Positions 48,764 through 57,902 are shown, counted from the stretch's first letter. The stretch is DNA of 64,000 bases from an uncultured Muribaculaceae bacterium (GCA_947627615.1 CANQWS010000008.1:1-64000); one strand, 5' to 3'. The notes: generated from the letters alone by a model not told the origin. Numbers and translations: made by a program.

Positions 48764-49636
48764 ATGGGAAAAATAAAACGATATAAAAACGCTATCGAGC
48801 GCTTCATCTCGAGCGAGGGAGGCCAGCGTTTCTTCAACTTCGCCTACAGTATCGGCGCTGCCGTCGTGATATGGGGAGCTCTCTTCAAGATTCTTCATCT
48901 GCCCGGAGGCAACACACTTCTGTCCATCGGTATGGGCACGGAGGTGCTTATGTTCATCCTCACGGCTTTTGACCGCCCGCCGAGAGAATACAACTGGGAG
49001 CAGGTGTTTCCCGTGCTCGCCAGCAGGGACCCCGAGGACAGACCCGATTTCGGCATAGCAATGCCCGGACAGACCGTAACCGCAGCCGCACCGGCGGCCA
49101 ACGTCGCTAAAAAAGCCGCGCTGACCGAACCCTTTGTCCCGGCCGAGGGGCTGGAGGGAGCATCCGGACAGCTGGCTGACCAGATGACGGGGATAGCCGC
49201 ACAGATGGCCCAGCTGAAAGCAACCACCGAGGCTCTGAACTCCGTAAGCCAGACCCTGCTCGATTCCTACAGGGCCATAACCGAAAACTCGGAGAACATA
49301 ACCGCAAGCTCAACCGGCTACGTGGAGCAGATGCAGGCCCTGAACCGCAACATCTCGGGGCTGAACACCATCTACGAGATTCAGCTCAAGAGCGTGTCCT
49401 CGCAGCTTGACGCCATTGACCGCGTGAACCGGGGCATAAAGGACATAAGCCGCATGTATGAGGACACCGCCGCGCAAAGCACCCGCTACTGCGAGGAAAG
49501 CGAGAAAATGACCCGCCACATCCAGCAGCTGAATCAGGTCTACGAAAAGATGCTCCGCGCCATGACAATCAACATGGGCGCAGCGGCCATGACGCAGACT
49601 CCGGCTTCAAACGAACCTACCTCACCTCAACAATAA
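48764..49636 (+). CDS. gldL: Type IX secretion motor protein GldL/PorL
   Basis: 290 residues. Two membrane helices near the N-terminus (about 24-43 and 51-69); the second has Glu60 in SIGMGTEVLMFILTAF, matching the membrane glutamate important for proton-driven motion in GldL. The LHLPGG loop joins them. The cytoplasmic tail (about 120-275) is helical and coiled-coil-like (MTGIAAQMAQLKATTEALNS). With GldM it forms the inner-membrane motor of the system. Confidence 0.97.
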   Translation: MGKIKRYKNAIERFISSEGGQRFFNFAYSIGAAVVIWGALFKILHLPGGNTLLSIGMGTEVLMFILTAFDRPPREYNWEQVFPVLASRDPEDRPDFGIAMPGQTVTAAAPAANVAKKAALTEPFVPAEGLEGASGQLADQMTGIAAQMAQLKATTEALNSVSQTLLDSYRAITENSENITASSTGYVEQMQALNRNISGLNTIYEIQLKSVSSQLDAIDRVNRGIKDISRMYEDTAAQSTRYCEESEKMTRHIQQLNQVYEKMLRAMTINMGAAAMTQTPASNEPTSPQQ

Positions 49637-49643
49637 CGAATAG

Positions 49644-51212
49644 ATGGCACAGTCCAACACACGCCTTTCGCCCCGTCAGAAGATGATCAATCTGATGTAC
49701 ATCGTTCTGACCGCCATGCTTGCGCTGAACGTTTCGAGCGATGTGCTCGACGGTTTCACGCAGGTCGAGGACGGACTGGCGCGTACGAATGTCAACGTGA
49801 ACAGGCGCAATGCATCCATCTACGCCGAATTGCAGTCACTCTCGGCCGACAATCCGGCCAAAATGGCGTCATGGATGGTAAAGGCCGATTCCGTAAGGCA
49901 GGCTTCGCTTCAGCTCTATCAGTTGATCGATTCCTTCAAGATAGCGATTGTAAGACAGGCCGACGGTCCTGACGGCTCTCTGACCGACATAGAGAACCGC
50001 GACGACATCGATGCCGCATCCGTTGTGATGCTCAACCCCTCGACACTGCGCGGAGCCGACCTGCGCCGGCGCGTCGACGGGTTCCGCGACATTGTCAACC
50101 GCCTGATGGTCGATTCCGTCAGAAGCGCGAGCGTCAACGCCGTGCTCTCCACCAAGCCCTTCAGGCGCAAAGGAATTCTCGTGGCCCAGAACTGGGAAGA
50201 GACCAAGTTCGACAATCAGCCCGTGGTGGCCGCCATAACGCTGCTCACCAAACTGCAGAATGACATACGCTATGCCGAGGGCGAGGCGCTGCTCTCAATC
50301 GCAGCCCTCAGTCAGGGCAAATCCATTGCCGAAATCACCGGCGCGGAAATGATAGCCAACGAGCTGAACGCTTTCGTGGTCCCGCAGTCAAAAATGGTGA
50401 TGCGCGGAGGCCGGTACTGCGCCGACATAGTGCTCGCCGCTGTTGACACCGCCTCACGCCCGACGGTCTACGTGGGCGGACGCCCCATACCCGGAGGCCA
50501 TTATGAATTCACGCCCGGCTCGGCCGGTACGTTCAACTATTCCGGTTATATCGAAGTACCTCACCCCGACGGCTCCGTGACCCGCCACGATTTCCGGTCC
50601 GATTACACGGTGATCGATCCTTTCGCCACCGTTTCGGCCACTATGATGAACGTGCTCTATGCCGGCATCGACAACCCCATCAGCATCTCGGTGCCCGGAA
50701 TGCCGCAATCGGCCATTCAGGCATCCATGACCAACGGTACCCTGACCCGCACAGCCAACGGCTGGAGCGCCCGCCCCGCCAACATAGGCACCGATGCGGT
50801 CATCACGGTCAGCGCCGACATGGCGGGACGCAGGCAGAACATTGCCACCCACACGTTCCGCGTGCGCAAGCTGCCCGATCCCACCCCCTACCTTGCCATT
50901 GGCAATGACCGCTACAAAGGCGGCAAACCCATCAGCAAGCAGGCCGTGGCCGGCTCCGGAGGCCTGAAAGCCGCCATTGACGACGGCCTGCTCGACATCC
51001 AGTTCCAGGTGCTCGGATTCGAGATGATAATCTTTGACTCGATGGGCAACGCCATTCCGGAGGTCTCGGCCGGAGCTGCATTCTCCCAGCGTCAGAAGGA
51101 CGCCATCAAGCGTCTGGGACGCGGAAAACGCTTCTTCATCTCGCGCGTCAGGGCCAAAGGTCCCGATGGCATAGAGCGCACACTGTCGCCCATGGAAATC
51201 ATCATCAACTGA
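49644..51212 (+). CDS. gldM: Type IX secretion motor protein GldM/PorM
   Basis: 522 residues. The N-terminus SPRQKMINLMYIVLTAMLAL is the single membrane helix that pairs with GldL; a long periplasmic part follows, with the GldM domains (about 220-320, 320-400 and the C-terminal domain ending RTLSPMEIIIN). It transmits motor motion to the PorK-PorN ring. Seven bases after gldL. Confidence 0.97.
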   Translation: MAQSNTRLSPRQKMINLMYIVLTAMLALNVSSDVLDGFTQVEDGLARTNVNVNRRNASIYAELQSLSADNPAKMASWMVKADSVRQASLQLYQLIDSFKIAIVRQADGPDGSLTDIENRDDIDAASVVMLNPSTLRGADLRRRVDGFRDIVNRLMVDSVRSASVNAVLSTKPFRRKGILVAQNWEETKFDNQPVVAAITLLTKLQNDIRYAEGEALLSIAALSQGKSIAEITGAEMIANELNAFVVPQSKMVMRGGRYCADIVLAAVDTASRPTVYVGGRPIPGGHYEFTPGSAGTFNYSGYIEVPHPDGSVTRHDFRSDYTVIDPFATVSATMMNVLYAGIDNPISISVPGMPQSAIQASMTNGTLTRTANGWSARPANIGTDAVITVSADMAGRRQNIATHTFRVRKLPDPTPYLAIGNDRYKGGKPISKQAVAGSGGLKAAIDDGLLDIQFQVLGFEMIIFDSMGNAIPEVSAGAAFSQRQKDAIKRLGRGKRFFISRVRAKGPDGIERTLSPMEIIIN

Positions 51213-51231
51213 AAATCATCAACAACAAGAT

Positions 51232-52347
51232 ATGACGAAATTATTCCATATATTAATCCTCGCCGTTTCGGCCTCGATATGCCTCGATGCGGTTGCTCAG
51301 GACAACAGCACGGCCACCATGCGGCGCGGCGGCTCACGCAAGAACGCCACCGAACAGACCACTCCGGGCGTCACCACACGCATGCAGCAGCGCATGACCA
51401 CCCCCAAGGCATCGGACGCCGACCTCTCGTGGATGCGGGTCATTTACCGTCAGCTTGACCTGACCAAAGCCCCGAACGCTCCGCTTTACTTCCCGGAACC
51501 GCCCCTCAACGGAGAGGAAAACCTTTTCCGTACCATAATGCGTCTGGTGGCCGACGGGAAACTAAAAGTCTACGAATACATGGACGGACGCGAGCTCTTC
51601 ACTGACGAACACGCCCTCTCGCCCAAGGATGTGCTCGAACGCTTCCACATCGAAGCCGAGCAGGCCAAAGGCAGCACCGAGCGCAACCCTCGCTACACCA
51701 TTGCCGAAGCCGATGTCCCCTCGGAAGAAGTCCTGTCATACTACATAATCGAGCGTTACGAATTCGACAACCGCAACAACCGCCTCCGCACCGTCATCGA
51801 GGCGATTTGCCCGGTTCTGCACCGCTCCGACGAATGGGGAATGGACCCGGTGAAATATCCCATGTTCTGGATAAAATATGACGACCTCCGTCCCTACATG
51901 TCAACACAGAACATCTTTGTGTCCGACGACAACAATCTGCCCACATGCACCTACGATGACTTTTTCCTGCTCGGACTCTATGACGGCGACATCATAAAGA
52001 CCCGCAACCTCCGCAATCTGTCAATGGCGCAGATGTACCCCGACACCGAATCTCTCAAGCACGCACAGGACAGCATAGAGCACTCGCTTGCCAATTTCGA
52101 CAAGAAGCTCTGGGTTCCGTCGCTTGAAGAACTTCAGGCCAAAGCCGAGGCCCGCGAGAAAGCGGAAGCTCTGGCTGCCGGTGACTCAACCGTCGTTGCC
52201 GACGAGCCCAAGGCATCCGTCAGCCGCAAATCCGTCACCAAACGCGGTCAGAAAAAAGCACGCGCATCAAAAGTAAAGACCAAGAAAGCCAAGGCACCCA
52301 AAACCAAATCGGCGGCAACCCGCAGCGTCCGCAACCGCAAGCGCTGA
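51232..52347 (+). CDS. gldN: Type IX secretion ring protein GldN/PorN with basic C-terminal tail
   Basis: 371 residues with signal peptide ending AVAQ. The GldN domain runs from about 60 to 300 (DLSWMRVIYRQLDLTKA, LFRTIMRLVADGKLKVYEYM, PVKYPMFWIKYDDLRPY, YDDFFLLGLYDGDIIKTRNL). The last 45 or so residues are dominated by Lys, Arg and Ser/Thr (KRGQKKARASKVKTKKAKA), longer and more basic than the core family needs. It ends the secretion operon, 19 bases after gldM. Confidence 0.95.
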   Translation: MTKLFHILILAVSASICLDAVAQDNSTATMRRGGSRKNATEQTTPGVTTRMQQRMTTPKASDADLSWMRVIYRQLDLTKAPNAPLYFPEPPLNGEENLFRTIMRLVADGKLKVYEYMDGRELFTDEHALSPKDVLERFHIEAEQAKGSTERNPRYTIAEADVPSEEVLSYYIIERYEFDNRNNRLRTVIEAICPVLHRSDEWGMDPVKYPMFWIKYDDLRPYMSTQNIFVSDDNNLPTCTYDDFFLLGLYDGDIIKTRNLRNLSMAQMYPDTESLKHAQDSIEHSLANFDKKLWVPSLEELQAKAEAREKAEALAAGDSTVVADEPKASVSRKSVTKRGQKKARASKVKTKKAKAPKTKSAATRSVRNRKR

Positions 52348-52364
52348 CACCTCCCCCGCCCCAC

Positions 52365-52408
52365 CCGGCAAGTTAGCCGTATGTTCAGTTGCCGGTAGCG
52401 CAACGGCT
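52365..52408 (+). terminator. Alternative hairpins after gldN
   Basis: CCGGCAA (52365-52371) pairs with TTGCCGG (52389-52395), or AGCCGT (52375-52380) with ACGGCT (52403-52408) followed by CTTTCC. The two stems exclude each other. A weak terminator before the convergent TonB-domain gene. Confidence 0.4.
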
Positions 52409-52417
52409 CTTTCCAGT

Positions 52418-53170
52418 TCAATTCCCTCTGCCGTTATGTTCTGATTTGAGTCTGAACCTGACCGGAATAACGTACCACACGTTAACCTTCTTGCCGCCCA
52501 TCATACCGGGAGTAAAATCAGGCAGAAGATTTGCCACTCTCAATGCCTCTCTGTTCAGATCAGGATGTGAACCCCTCATAATCTCTGGAGTCCTCACATG
52601 GCCGAGAGTGTCTACACACACTCTCAATAACACACGGTCCTTAACAGGTTTTCCGTCCTTACACAACACCTCCGGAGTCCTTATGTTATCCATGAAGAAC
52701 TTATCAATAGCCTCGTCTCCGCCTTCAAATTTCGGCAGAACTCCCGCCGAAGTATATATCCGTTCTCCATTACAGGTCACCGGTTCACCAATCCAAACCT
52801 CACCCTCAGTTACCACTACATCATCTGCAGGATCATCAGGCCCTGCGGCAGTTGTTATCGCCGAGTCCCCCTGTAGAGTTCTGTCAGGCTTAATCTCAGT
52901 CTGACCGGAGGTTCCGGCCATCAGAATCATTCCGGCCGAAATGCCCGCCAACGTCACTGCTTTCCCGGATAGGGAACGGAGACGGAGCTGCTGCTCCGGA
53001 TAACGGACTTCCGCCTCACATTTAGGACAGGTTCCCGCGCAATCGCCCTGATACCGGCATTCCGATGTCACAAGTTCCACGTCGTTGGCCTCGGCAATCT
53101 GCCGGCGTATCTCTCCATCATTCCAAATCCTGCCGCTGATTATATTGAAAATGGCTCTTTGTTTTTTCAT
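52418..53170 (-). CDS. TonB C-terminal domain protein with Cys-rich N-terminus
   Basis: 250 residues. A cytoplasmic N-terminus has four Cys at 38, 44, 48 and 51 (C-x5-C-x3-C-x2-C), which could bind zinc or an iron-sulphur cluster. One membrane segment follows (about 70-88, AVTLAGISAGMILMAGTSG). The C-terminal 95 residues fit the TonB/energy-transducer domain: VLLRVCVDTLGHVRTPEIMR and VANLLPDFTPGMMGGKKVNV. The usual Pro-rich periplasmic linker is missing. It may pass energy to an outer-membrane receptor or serve a sensor role. Divergent from the phosphoesterase. Confidence 0.7.
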   Translation of the reverse strand: MKKQRAIFNIISGRIWNDGEIRRQIAEANDVELVTSECRYQGDCAGTCPKCEAEVRYPEQQLRLRSLSGKAVTLAGISAGMILMAGTSGQTEIKPDRTLQGDSAITTAAGPDDPADDVVVTEGEVWIGEPVTCNGERIYTSAGVLPKFEGGDEAIDKFFMDNIRTPEVLCKDGKPVKDRVLLRVCVDTLGHVRTPEIMRGSHPDLNREALRVANLLPDFTPGMMGGKKVNVWYVIPVRFRLKSEHNGRGN

Positions 53171-53190
53171 GAGGGGCTGGGACCTGAGTC

Positions 53191-53208
53191 TATTTTTGAC
53201 TATCTTTG
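53191..53208 (+). promoter_or_regulatory. Two overlapping-phase -7 boxes before the phosphoesterase
   Basis: TATTTTTG (53191-53198) and TATCTTTG (53201-53208) both match TAnnTTTG, 10 bases apart. The downstream one gives a leader of about 38 nt. -33 elements are weak. Confidence 0.55.
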
Positions 53209-53251
53209 CAGAACATAAACCGTCAGAAAGAATTCATCACATAAAAATCTC

Positions 53252-54334
53252 ATGAACAGATTTGCAAAAGCACTGGTATTGGCCGCGGCAGCTGTGACAG
53301 CGGCTTTCCCCGCTTCGGCTCAGCACCGGGCCGACCGACAGAGTCTCGAAAATCCCGAATCGTTCTCCATGATTTTGCTCGGAGACCCTCAGGGATATAT
53401 AAAATATGACATCAACCAGCCTCTGTTTGAACTGCAGACGGCCTGGATTGCCGACAATATTGACAATCTGAACATCAAGGCCGTTCTATGTACCGGCGAC
53501 CTTGTGGAACAGAACGAGAATCTGGTAATGAACCGCAAGATGCTCAACCAGACCTCTCGCGAGATGTGGGAGTCCGTGTCGCGCAGTTTCAGCCGGCTTG
53601 ACAACCGCGTTCCCTACATAATTTCATGCGGAAACCATGACTATGGCTATCGCAGCTCCGAAAACGGCAAGACCCATTTCCCTGACTATTTCCCGGTGGA
53701 AAGGAACCGCAGCTGGTATGACTGTCTGGCTGCCGTCTACCCCAACCGCAACGGAGTGGAATCGCTCGAGAATGCCGCGTTTCTGTTCAACGACCCGGTG
53801 TGGGGCCAGCTGCTGGTGGTGTGCAACGAATTCGCGCCCCGCGACGAAGTCCTCGCCTGGACACTCGGCCTCATCAATGAGGACCGCTTCAAGGATGCTA
53901 AGGTCATCTACATAACCCACTCACTTCTCAATGAACGCGATGCCGCCCGTACCGACAACGAGCCTTACAACATAAAACCGGCCAACTGGGGCCGACAGGT
54001 GTGGGAGAAACTCATCTATCCGTCACGCAACATTGTGCTTGCTCTCTGCGGCCACGAGGGCGATACGGGCGATTTCGAGGATTCCATAGCCTACCGTGTC
54101 GACAAGAACAGCAGCGGCCGTGACGTCCACCAGATGATGTTCAATGTACAGACCCTCGGCGGAGGCTGGGAAGGCAACGGTGGCGACGGATGGCTCCGTA
54201 TTCTCGAATTCATGCCTGACGGCAGCACTATTTCCGTAAGGACCTACTCGCCGCTCTTCGGCATATCGCCATCCACCCGCCATCTCGCGCACCGCAATGA
54301 GCCCTACGACCGCTTCCGGATGACCATCCGTTGA
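53252..54334 (+). CDS. Secreted metallophosphoesterase
   Basis: 360 residues with signal peptide ending ASA. Calcineurin-like metal motifs: ILLGDPQGYI (Asp), CTGDLVEQNENLV (Asp), ISCGNHDYGYRS (Asn-His), YITHSLLNERD (His) and CGHEGDTGDF (Gly-His). Acts in the periplasm or outside; substrate unknown. Full length by motif spacing. It ends at a strong convergent terminator. Confidence 0.88.
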   Translation: MNRFAKALVLAAAAVTAAFPASAQHRADRQSLENPESFSMILLGDPQGYIKYDINQPLFELQTAWIADNIDNLNIKAVLCTGDLVEQNENLVMNRKMLNQTSREMWESVSRSFSRLDNRVPYIISCGNHDYGYRSSENGKTHFPDYFPVERNRSWYDCLAAVYPNRNGVESLENAAFLFNDPVWGQLLVVCNEFAPRDEVLAWTLGLINEDRFKDAKVIYITHSLLNERDAARTDNEPYNIKPANWGRQVWEKLIYPSRNIVLALCGHEGDTGDFEDSIAYRVDKNSSGRDVHQMMFNVQTLGGGWEGNGGDGWLRILEFMPDGSTISVRTYSPLFGISPSTRHLAHRNEPYDRFRMTIR

Positions 54335-54342
54335 ACCTTAAA

Positions 54343-54384
54343 ACCCCTCCCCGACAGTATTTCAATACCGTTTCAGGGAGGGGT
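54343..54384. terminator. Bidirectional terminator
   Basis: ACCCCTCCC (54343-54351) pairs perfectly with GGGAGGGGT (54376-54384), then CTGTTATTTC on the plus strand. Between the phosphoesterase and the convergent yebC-type gene. Confidence 0.75.
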
Positions 54385-54416
54385 CTGTTATTTCAGGTTC
54401 CTGAAAGTGGCCGGAA

Positions 54417-55139
54417 TTATTCCTCGGCTTCTTTCATGTTGTGGAATACGTTCTGCACGTCTTCGTCGTCCTCGAATTTCTCAAGAAGTTTCTCAACGGC
54501 GGCACGCTGCTCTTCAGTCACGTCCTTCAGGTCATTGGGGATGCGCTCGAATTCCGAGCTGATTATCTCGTAGCCGTTTTCCTCAAGGAAGCTCTGGATG
54601 TGGGAGTAGTCCTCGAATGCTCCGTAAAGCACTATTTCTTCCTCGTCGGCCTCTACCTCGTCAACGCCGCAGTCAATCAGCTCCAGCTCCAGTTCCTCAA
54701 GGTCCATGCCGTCAACAGGCTTGATCTTGAACACGCATTTGTGCTCGAAAAGGAACGACAGAGATCCCTGGGTTCCGAGGTTGCCCCCGTGTTTGTTGAA
54801 GTATGAGCGGACATTGGCCACAGTACGTGTGTTATTGTCTGTGGCGGCCTCAACCACAATGGCTATGCCGTGCGGACCGTATCCCTCGTAAACGATTTCC
54901 TTATAGTCGCCGGCATCCTTGTCGGTGGCTTTCTTTATGGCGCGTTCAACGGTGTCCTTGGGCATGTTGGCGGCCTTGGCGTTCTGCATCAGAGCACGCA
55001 GACGTGGATTGGTGGATGCATCGGGACCGCCGGCCTTTACGGCGATGGTGATTTCCTTACCTATGCGCGTGAATGTGCGCGACATGTTGCCCCAGCGTTT
55101 GAGCTTGCGGGCTTTGCGATATTCAAATGCTCTTCCCAT
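54417..55139 (-). CDS. YebC/PmpR-family DNA-binding protein
   Basis: 240 residues, standard length: MGRAFEYRKARKLKRWGNMS, FTRIGKEITIAVKAGGPDAS, MPKDTVERAIKKA, and YEGYGPHGIAIVVEAATDNN. Members act as transcription regulators or, for the YebC proteins, as translation factors that help with proline stretches. Cytoplasmic. It follows pheT by 48 bases and is probably cotranscribed. Confidence 0.95.
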   Translation of the reverse strand: MGRAFEYRKARKLKRWGNMSRTFTRIGKEITIAVKAGGPDASTNPRLRALMQNAKAANMPKDTVERAIKKATDKDAGDYKEIVYEGYGPHGIAIVVEAATDNNTRTVANVRSYFNKHGGNLGTQGSLSFLFEHKCVFKIKPVDGMDLEELELELIDCGVDEVEADEEEIVLYGAFEDYSHIQSFLEENGYEIISSEFERIPNDLKDVTEEQRAAVEKLLEKFEDDEDVQNVFHNMKEAEE

Positions 55140-55187
55140 GGTGTGAAGTTATGCGATATGTTTTTTAATGATTTTTTATTTGCGGAT

Positions 55188-57653
55188 TTATCGGAGTTCG
55201 GCGCCGCACTTCTTGCGGAGATTGGCCACTATCTTATCCATCACGGCTTCAATCTGACGGTCATTGAGCGTGCGTTCGTCATCCTGAAGTATCATTGTGA
55301 TGGCGTAGGATTTCTTGCCCTCGGGCAGATTCTTGCCTTCATAGACGTCGAACAGGCTTACCTCACGGAGCAGCTTGCGCTCGCTTTCGCGGACAGTCTG
55401 TTCAATCTGGGCCATAGTCACCGACGAATCTATCAGCAGGGCCAGGTCACGTTTCACCGGCATGGTCCTTGACAGCGGTGTGAAGGTCACGGAGTGACGC
55501 ATCGACATCTTCACCAGCTCGCCCCAGGCCAGTTCGGCGTAGATTACCGGCTGCTTGATGTCAAATTTCTTCAGTTCGGCTTTCGATACGAGTCCGAATG
55601 TGCAGAGATGCTTGCCTAAACGTGTGTCGATGCTCATGCAGGAGCTGAAGACCGGCTCGTTGGCAACCGTGATCTTTATTTCCCGCTCGTTGATTCCAAG
55701 ACGGCGCAGAATGTTGCCTACGAACGCCCTCATATCATAGAACGTGGCTTCCTCGGCCGGACGCAGCCAGCCGGGCTGACGCATGTTGCCTGTCATCCAG
55801 AGAGCCAGACGGCTTTCCTCGCTGTAGGGAGCGAGAGGCCGCTCGGCGGTTGATTCGGCGGCGGGATTGTAGAAGTAGACATTGCCGAACTCGTACATCA
55901 TCAGCGAGTCCATCTTGCGGTTCACATTGTGGGCCACGGACTCCAGACCGCCGTAAAGCAGCGTCTGGCGCATCACGCTCAGATCGGAGCTGAGCGGATT
56001 CAGCAGCCGCACGCAATGGTCGAGCGGATATTGGGCGGATTCCGCATAGTAGCTCTCGGAGGTCAGTGAATTGTTGAGTATTTCGTTGAAACCGCAGGCG
56101 GTGAGCTGCTCTGAAATCAGTGTGCGCAGTGAATTGTCGGTATCGGTGGCCGATTTGAACTGGAGCGACGAATGAACCGTAGTGCTCAGTTCCACATTGT
56201 TATAGCCATAGATTCTGAGAAGGTCCTCCACCACGTCACACGGGCGCTGCACGTCCACGCGATATGTCGGCACAAGCAGCTGGGCCTCTTCGCCGTTTTC
56301 TTTCACCACCTGGATTTCAAGCGCTTCCAGAATAGCCTTGATGGTCTCGGCGGGTATGTTCTTGCCAATCAGATTACGCGCATAATCGTAGCTGAGTGTG
56401 ACCTCGAACGGATTTACCGGATTCGGGTAGATGTCGACCGGTTCGCCGCAGATTTCGCCCCCTGCAAGTTCCTTGACCAGCAGAGCCGCGAGCTTGGCAG
56501 CATACATGGTCACGTTGGGGTCCGTGCCGCGTTCGTAACGGAACGAGGCGTCGGTCTGCAGTCCGTGGCGGCGTGCTGTCTTGCGCACCGAAGTGGGGTT
56601 GAAGTATGCGCTTTCAATGAATATGTCCGTGGTCTGCTCGGTCACGCCCGAATCCTTGCCGCCGAACACACCGGCAATGCACATGGGTTCTGTTTCCGAA
56701 CATATCATCAGGTCCGATGCGGTGAGCTTGTGCTCTACATCGTCGAGAGTGACGAATTTGGTTCCTTCGGCACATTTCCTGACAATCACCTTGCCGCCCT
56801 GAATCTTGTTGAGGTCAAAGCAATGGAGCGGCTGGCCTATGGAGTGGAGCACATAGTTGGTTATGTCGACCACCGAGTTGATCGGGCGGAGACCGATGGC
56901 CTCAAGGCGTGTGCGCAGCCATTCGGGGCTTTCACCCACCTTCACACCGCGCACCGTGATGCCCGAGTAACGCGGGCAGGCCTCGTAATCGTCAACCTGG
57001 ACCGCAACGGCTCCGTCAGGACGGTCAACCTTGAACGCATCGACCGACGGACGCTTCAGCGTCAGCGGGGTCGAATGCTGCGAGGCCCATGCACACAGGT
57101 CGCGGGCCACACCGAAATGCGAGGCGGCATCGATTCTGTTGGGGGTCAGATCCACTTCCAGAACATAGTCCGATGTCAGGCCGTAGAATTCAGCCGCCGG
57201 AGTTCCGGGCTTCACCTCTTTGTCAATCACTATTATGCCGTCATGGCTCGTTCCTATGCCGAGTTCATCCTCGGCACATATCATGCCGAACGATTCCACG
57301 CCGCGGATTTTCGATTTCTTTATTTTAAATTCCTTGTCGCCGTCATAGAGGGTTGTGCCTACGGTAGCCACTACTACAGTCTGTCCGGCTGCCACATTGG
57401 GGGCGCCGCACACAATCTGGGTAGCCTGGCCGTCACCGAGGTCTACGGTAGTGATATGCAGATGGTCGCTGTCAGGATGGTCAATGCAGGTAAGCACCTT
57501 GCCAATGACCACACCCCGGAGTCCGCCTCGCACGCTCTCCACCTCTTCTATTGTTCCGGTCTCAAGACCTATGGATGTCAGAGCAGCGGCCAGCTCGTCG
57601 GGAGTCAGGCTGAAGTCAGCGTAATCTTTTAGCCAATTATATGATATGTTCAT
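55188..57653 (-). CDS. pheT: Phenylalanine-tRNA ligase beta subunit
   Basis: Beta chain of the (alpha-beta)2 synthetase. 821 residues from the ATG at 57653: NISYNWLKDYADF, the tRNA-binding OB domain (about 40-150), B3/B4 editing domain, B5, the catalytic-like core, and the C-terminal anticodon-binding domain (SRTMPVKRDLALLIDSSVTM). An in-frame TTG at 57683 lies upstream of the predicted transcription start and is rejected. pheS is not adjacent, which is common in Bacteroidetes. Confidence 0.98.
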   Translation of the reverse strand: MNISYNWLKDYADFSLTPDELAAALTSIGLETGTIEEVESVRGGLRGVVIGKVLTCIDHPDSDHLHITTVDLGDGQATQIVCGAPNVAAGQTVVVATVGTTLYDGDKEFKIKKSKIRGVESFGMICAEDELGIGTSHDGIIVIDKEVKPGTPAAEFYGLTSDYVLEVDLTPNRIDAASHFGVARDLCAWASQHSTPLTLKRPSVDAFKVDRPDGAVAVQVDDYEACPRYSGITVRGVKVGESPEWLRTRLEAIGLRPINSVVDITNYVLHSIGQPLHCFDLNKIQGGKVIVRKCAEGTKFVTLDDVEHKLTASDLMICSETEPMCIAGVFGGKDSGVTEQTTDIFIESAYFNPTSVRKTARRHGLQTDASFRYERGTDPNVTMYAAKLAALLVKELAGGEICGEPVDIYPNPVNPFEVTLSYDYARNLIGKNIPAETIKAILEALEIQVVKENGEEAQLLVPTYRVDVQRPCDVVEDLLRIYGYNNVELSTTVHSSLQFKSATDTDNSLRTLISEQLTACGFNEILNNSLTSESYYAESAQYPLDHCVRLLNPLSSDLSVMRQTLLYGGLESVAHNVNRKMDSLMMYEFGNVYFYNPAAESTAERPLAPYSEESRLALWMTGNMRQPGWLRPAEEATFYDMRAFVGNILRRLGINEREIKITVANEPVFSSCMSIDTRLGKHLCTFGLVSKAELKKFDIKQPVIYAELAWGELVKMSMRHSVTFTPLSRTMPVKRDLALLIDSSVTMAQIEQTVRESERKLLREVSLFDVYEGKNLPEGKKSYAITMILQDDERTLNDRQIEAVMDKIVANLRKKCGAELR

Positions 57654-57680
57654 AATGGATAGTATGATGTTTTCAGAGTG

Positions 57681-57712
57681 CAAAGTTACTTAATTTAATT
57701 CATAAATCACAA
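57681..57712 (-). promoter_or_regulatory. Promoter of pheT
   Basis: TAACTTTG on the minus strand (57681-57688) with TTG (57710-57712) 21 bases upstream; leader about 20-25 nt. Confidence 0.7.
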
Positions 57713-57778
57713 TGCCACACCCAACAAATCAGCATTAAAGCACCCCGGCAAAACCGAAAAAACACCCACCCCAACCCC

Positions 57779-57855
57779 ATTATGCATTATGCATTCTCAA
57801 TTACGCATTGCGCATTCCGCATTATGCATTTTCAATTATCCGTTATGCATAATTG
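57779..57855. repeat. Tandem array of eleven in-phase heptamers
   Basis: The 77 bases divide exactly into 7-base units: ATTATGC twice, ATTCTCA, ATTACGC, ATTGCGC, ATTCCGC, ATTATGC, ATTTTCA, ATTATCC, GTTATGC, ATAATTG. Seven of eleven fit NTTNNGC; no unit breaks the phase. It lies between the lpxA terminator and the pheT promoter. Similar GCATT-rich intergenic strings occur in Bacteroidetes genomes; the function is unknown. Confidence 0.8.
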
Positions 57856-57902
57856 AAATCTTTTCCTGATGTAACATCTATCCCTATGTTCCATAAATAA
57901 TT

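Noticed and set aside
56172..57632. 486-codon open frame opposite pheT
   Set aside because: Antisense to a full-length pheT with conserved domains; composition is that of reversed codons, and no start signal is seen.
57779..57855. Heptamer array considered as a CRISPR
   Set aside because: Units of 7 bases without unique spacers and no cas genes; it is a simple tandem repeat.
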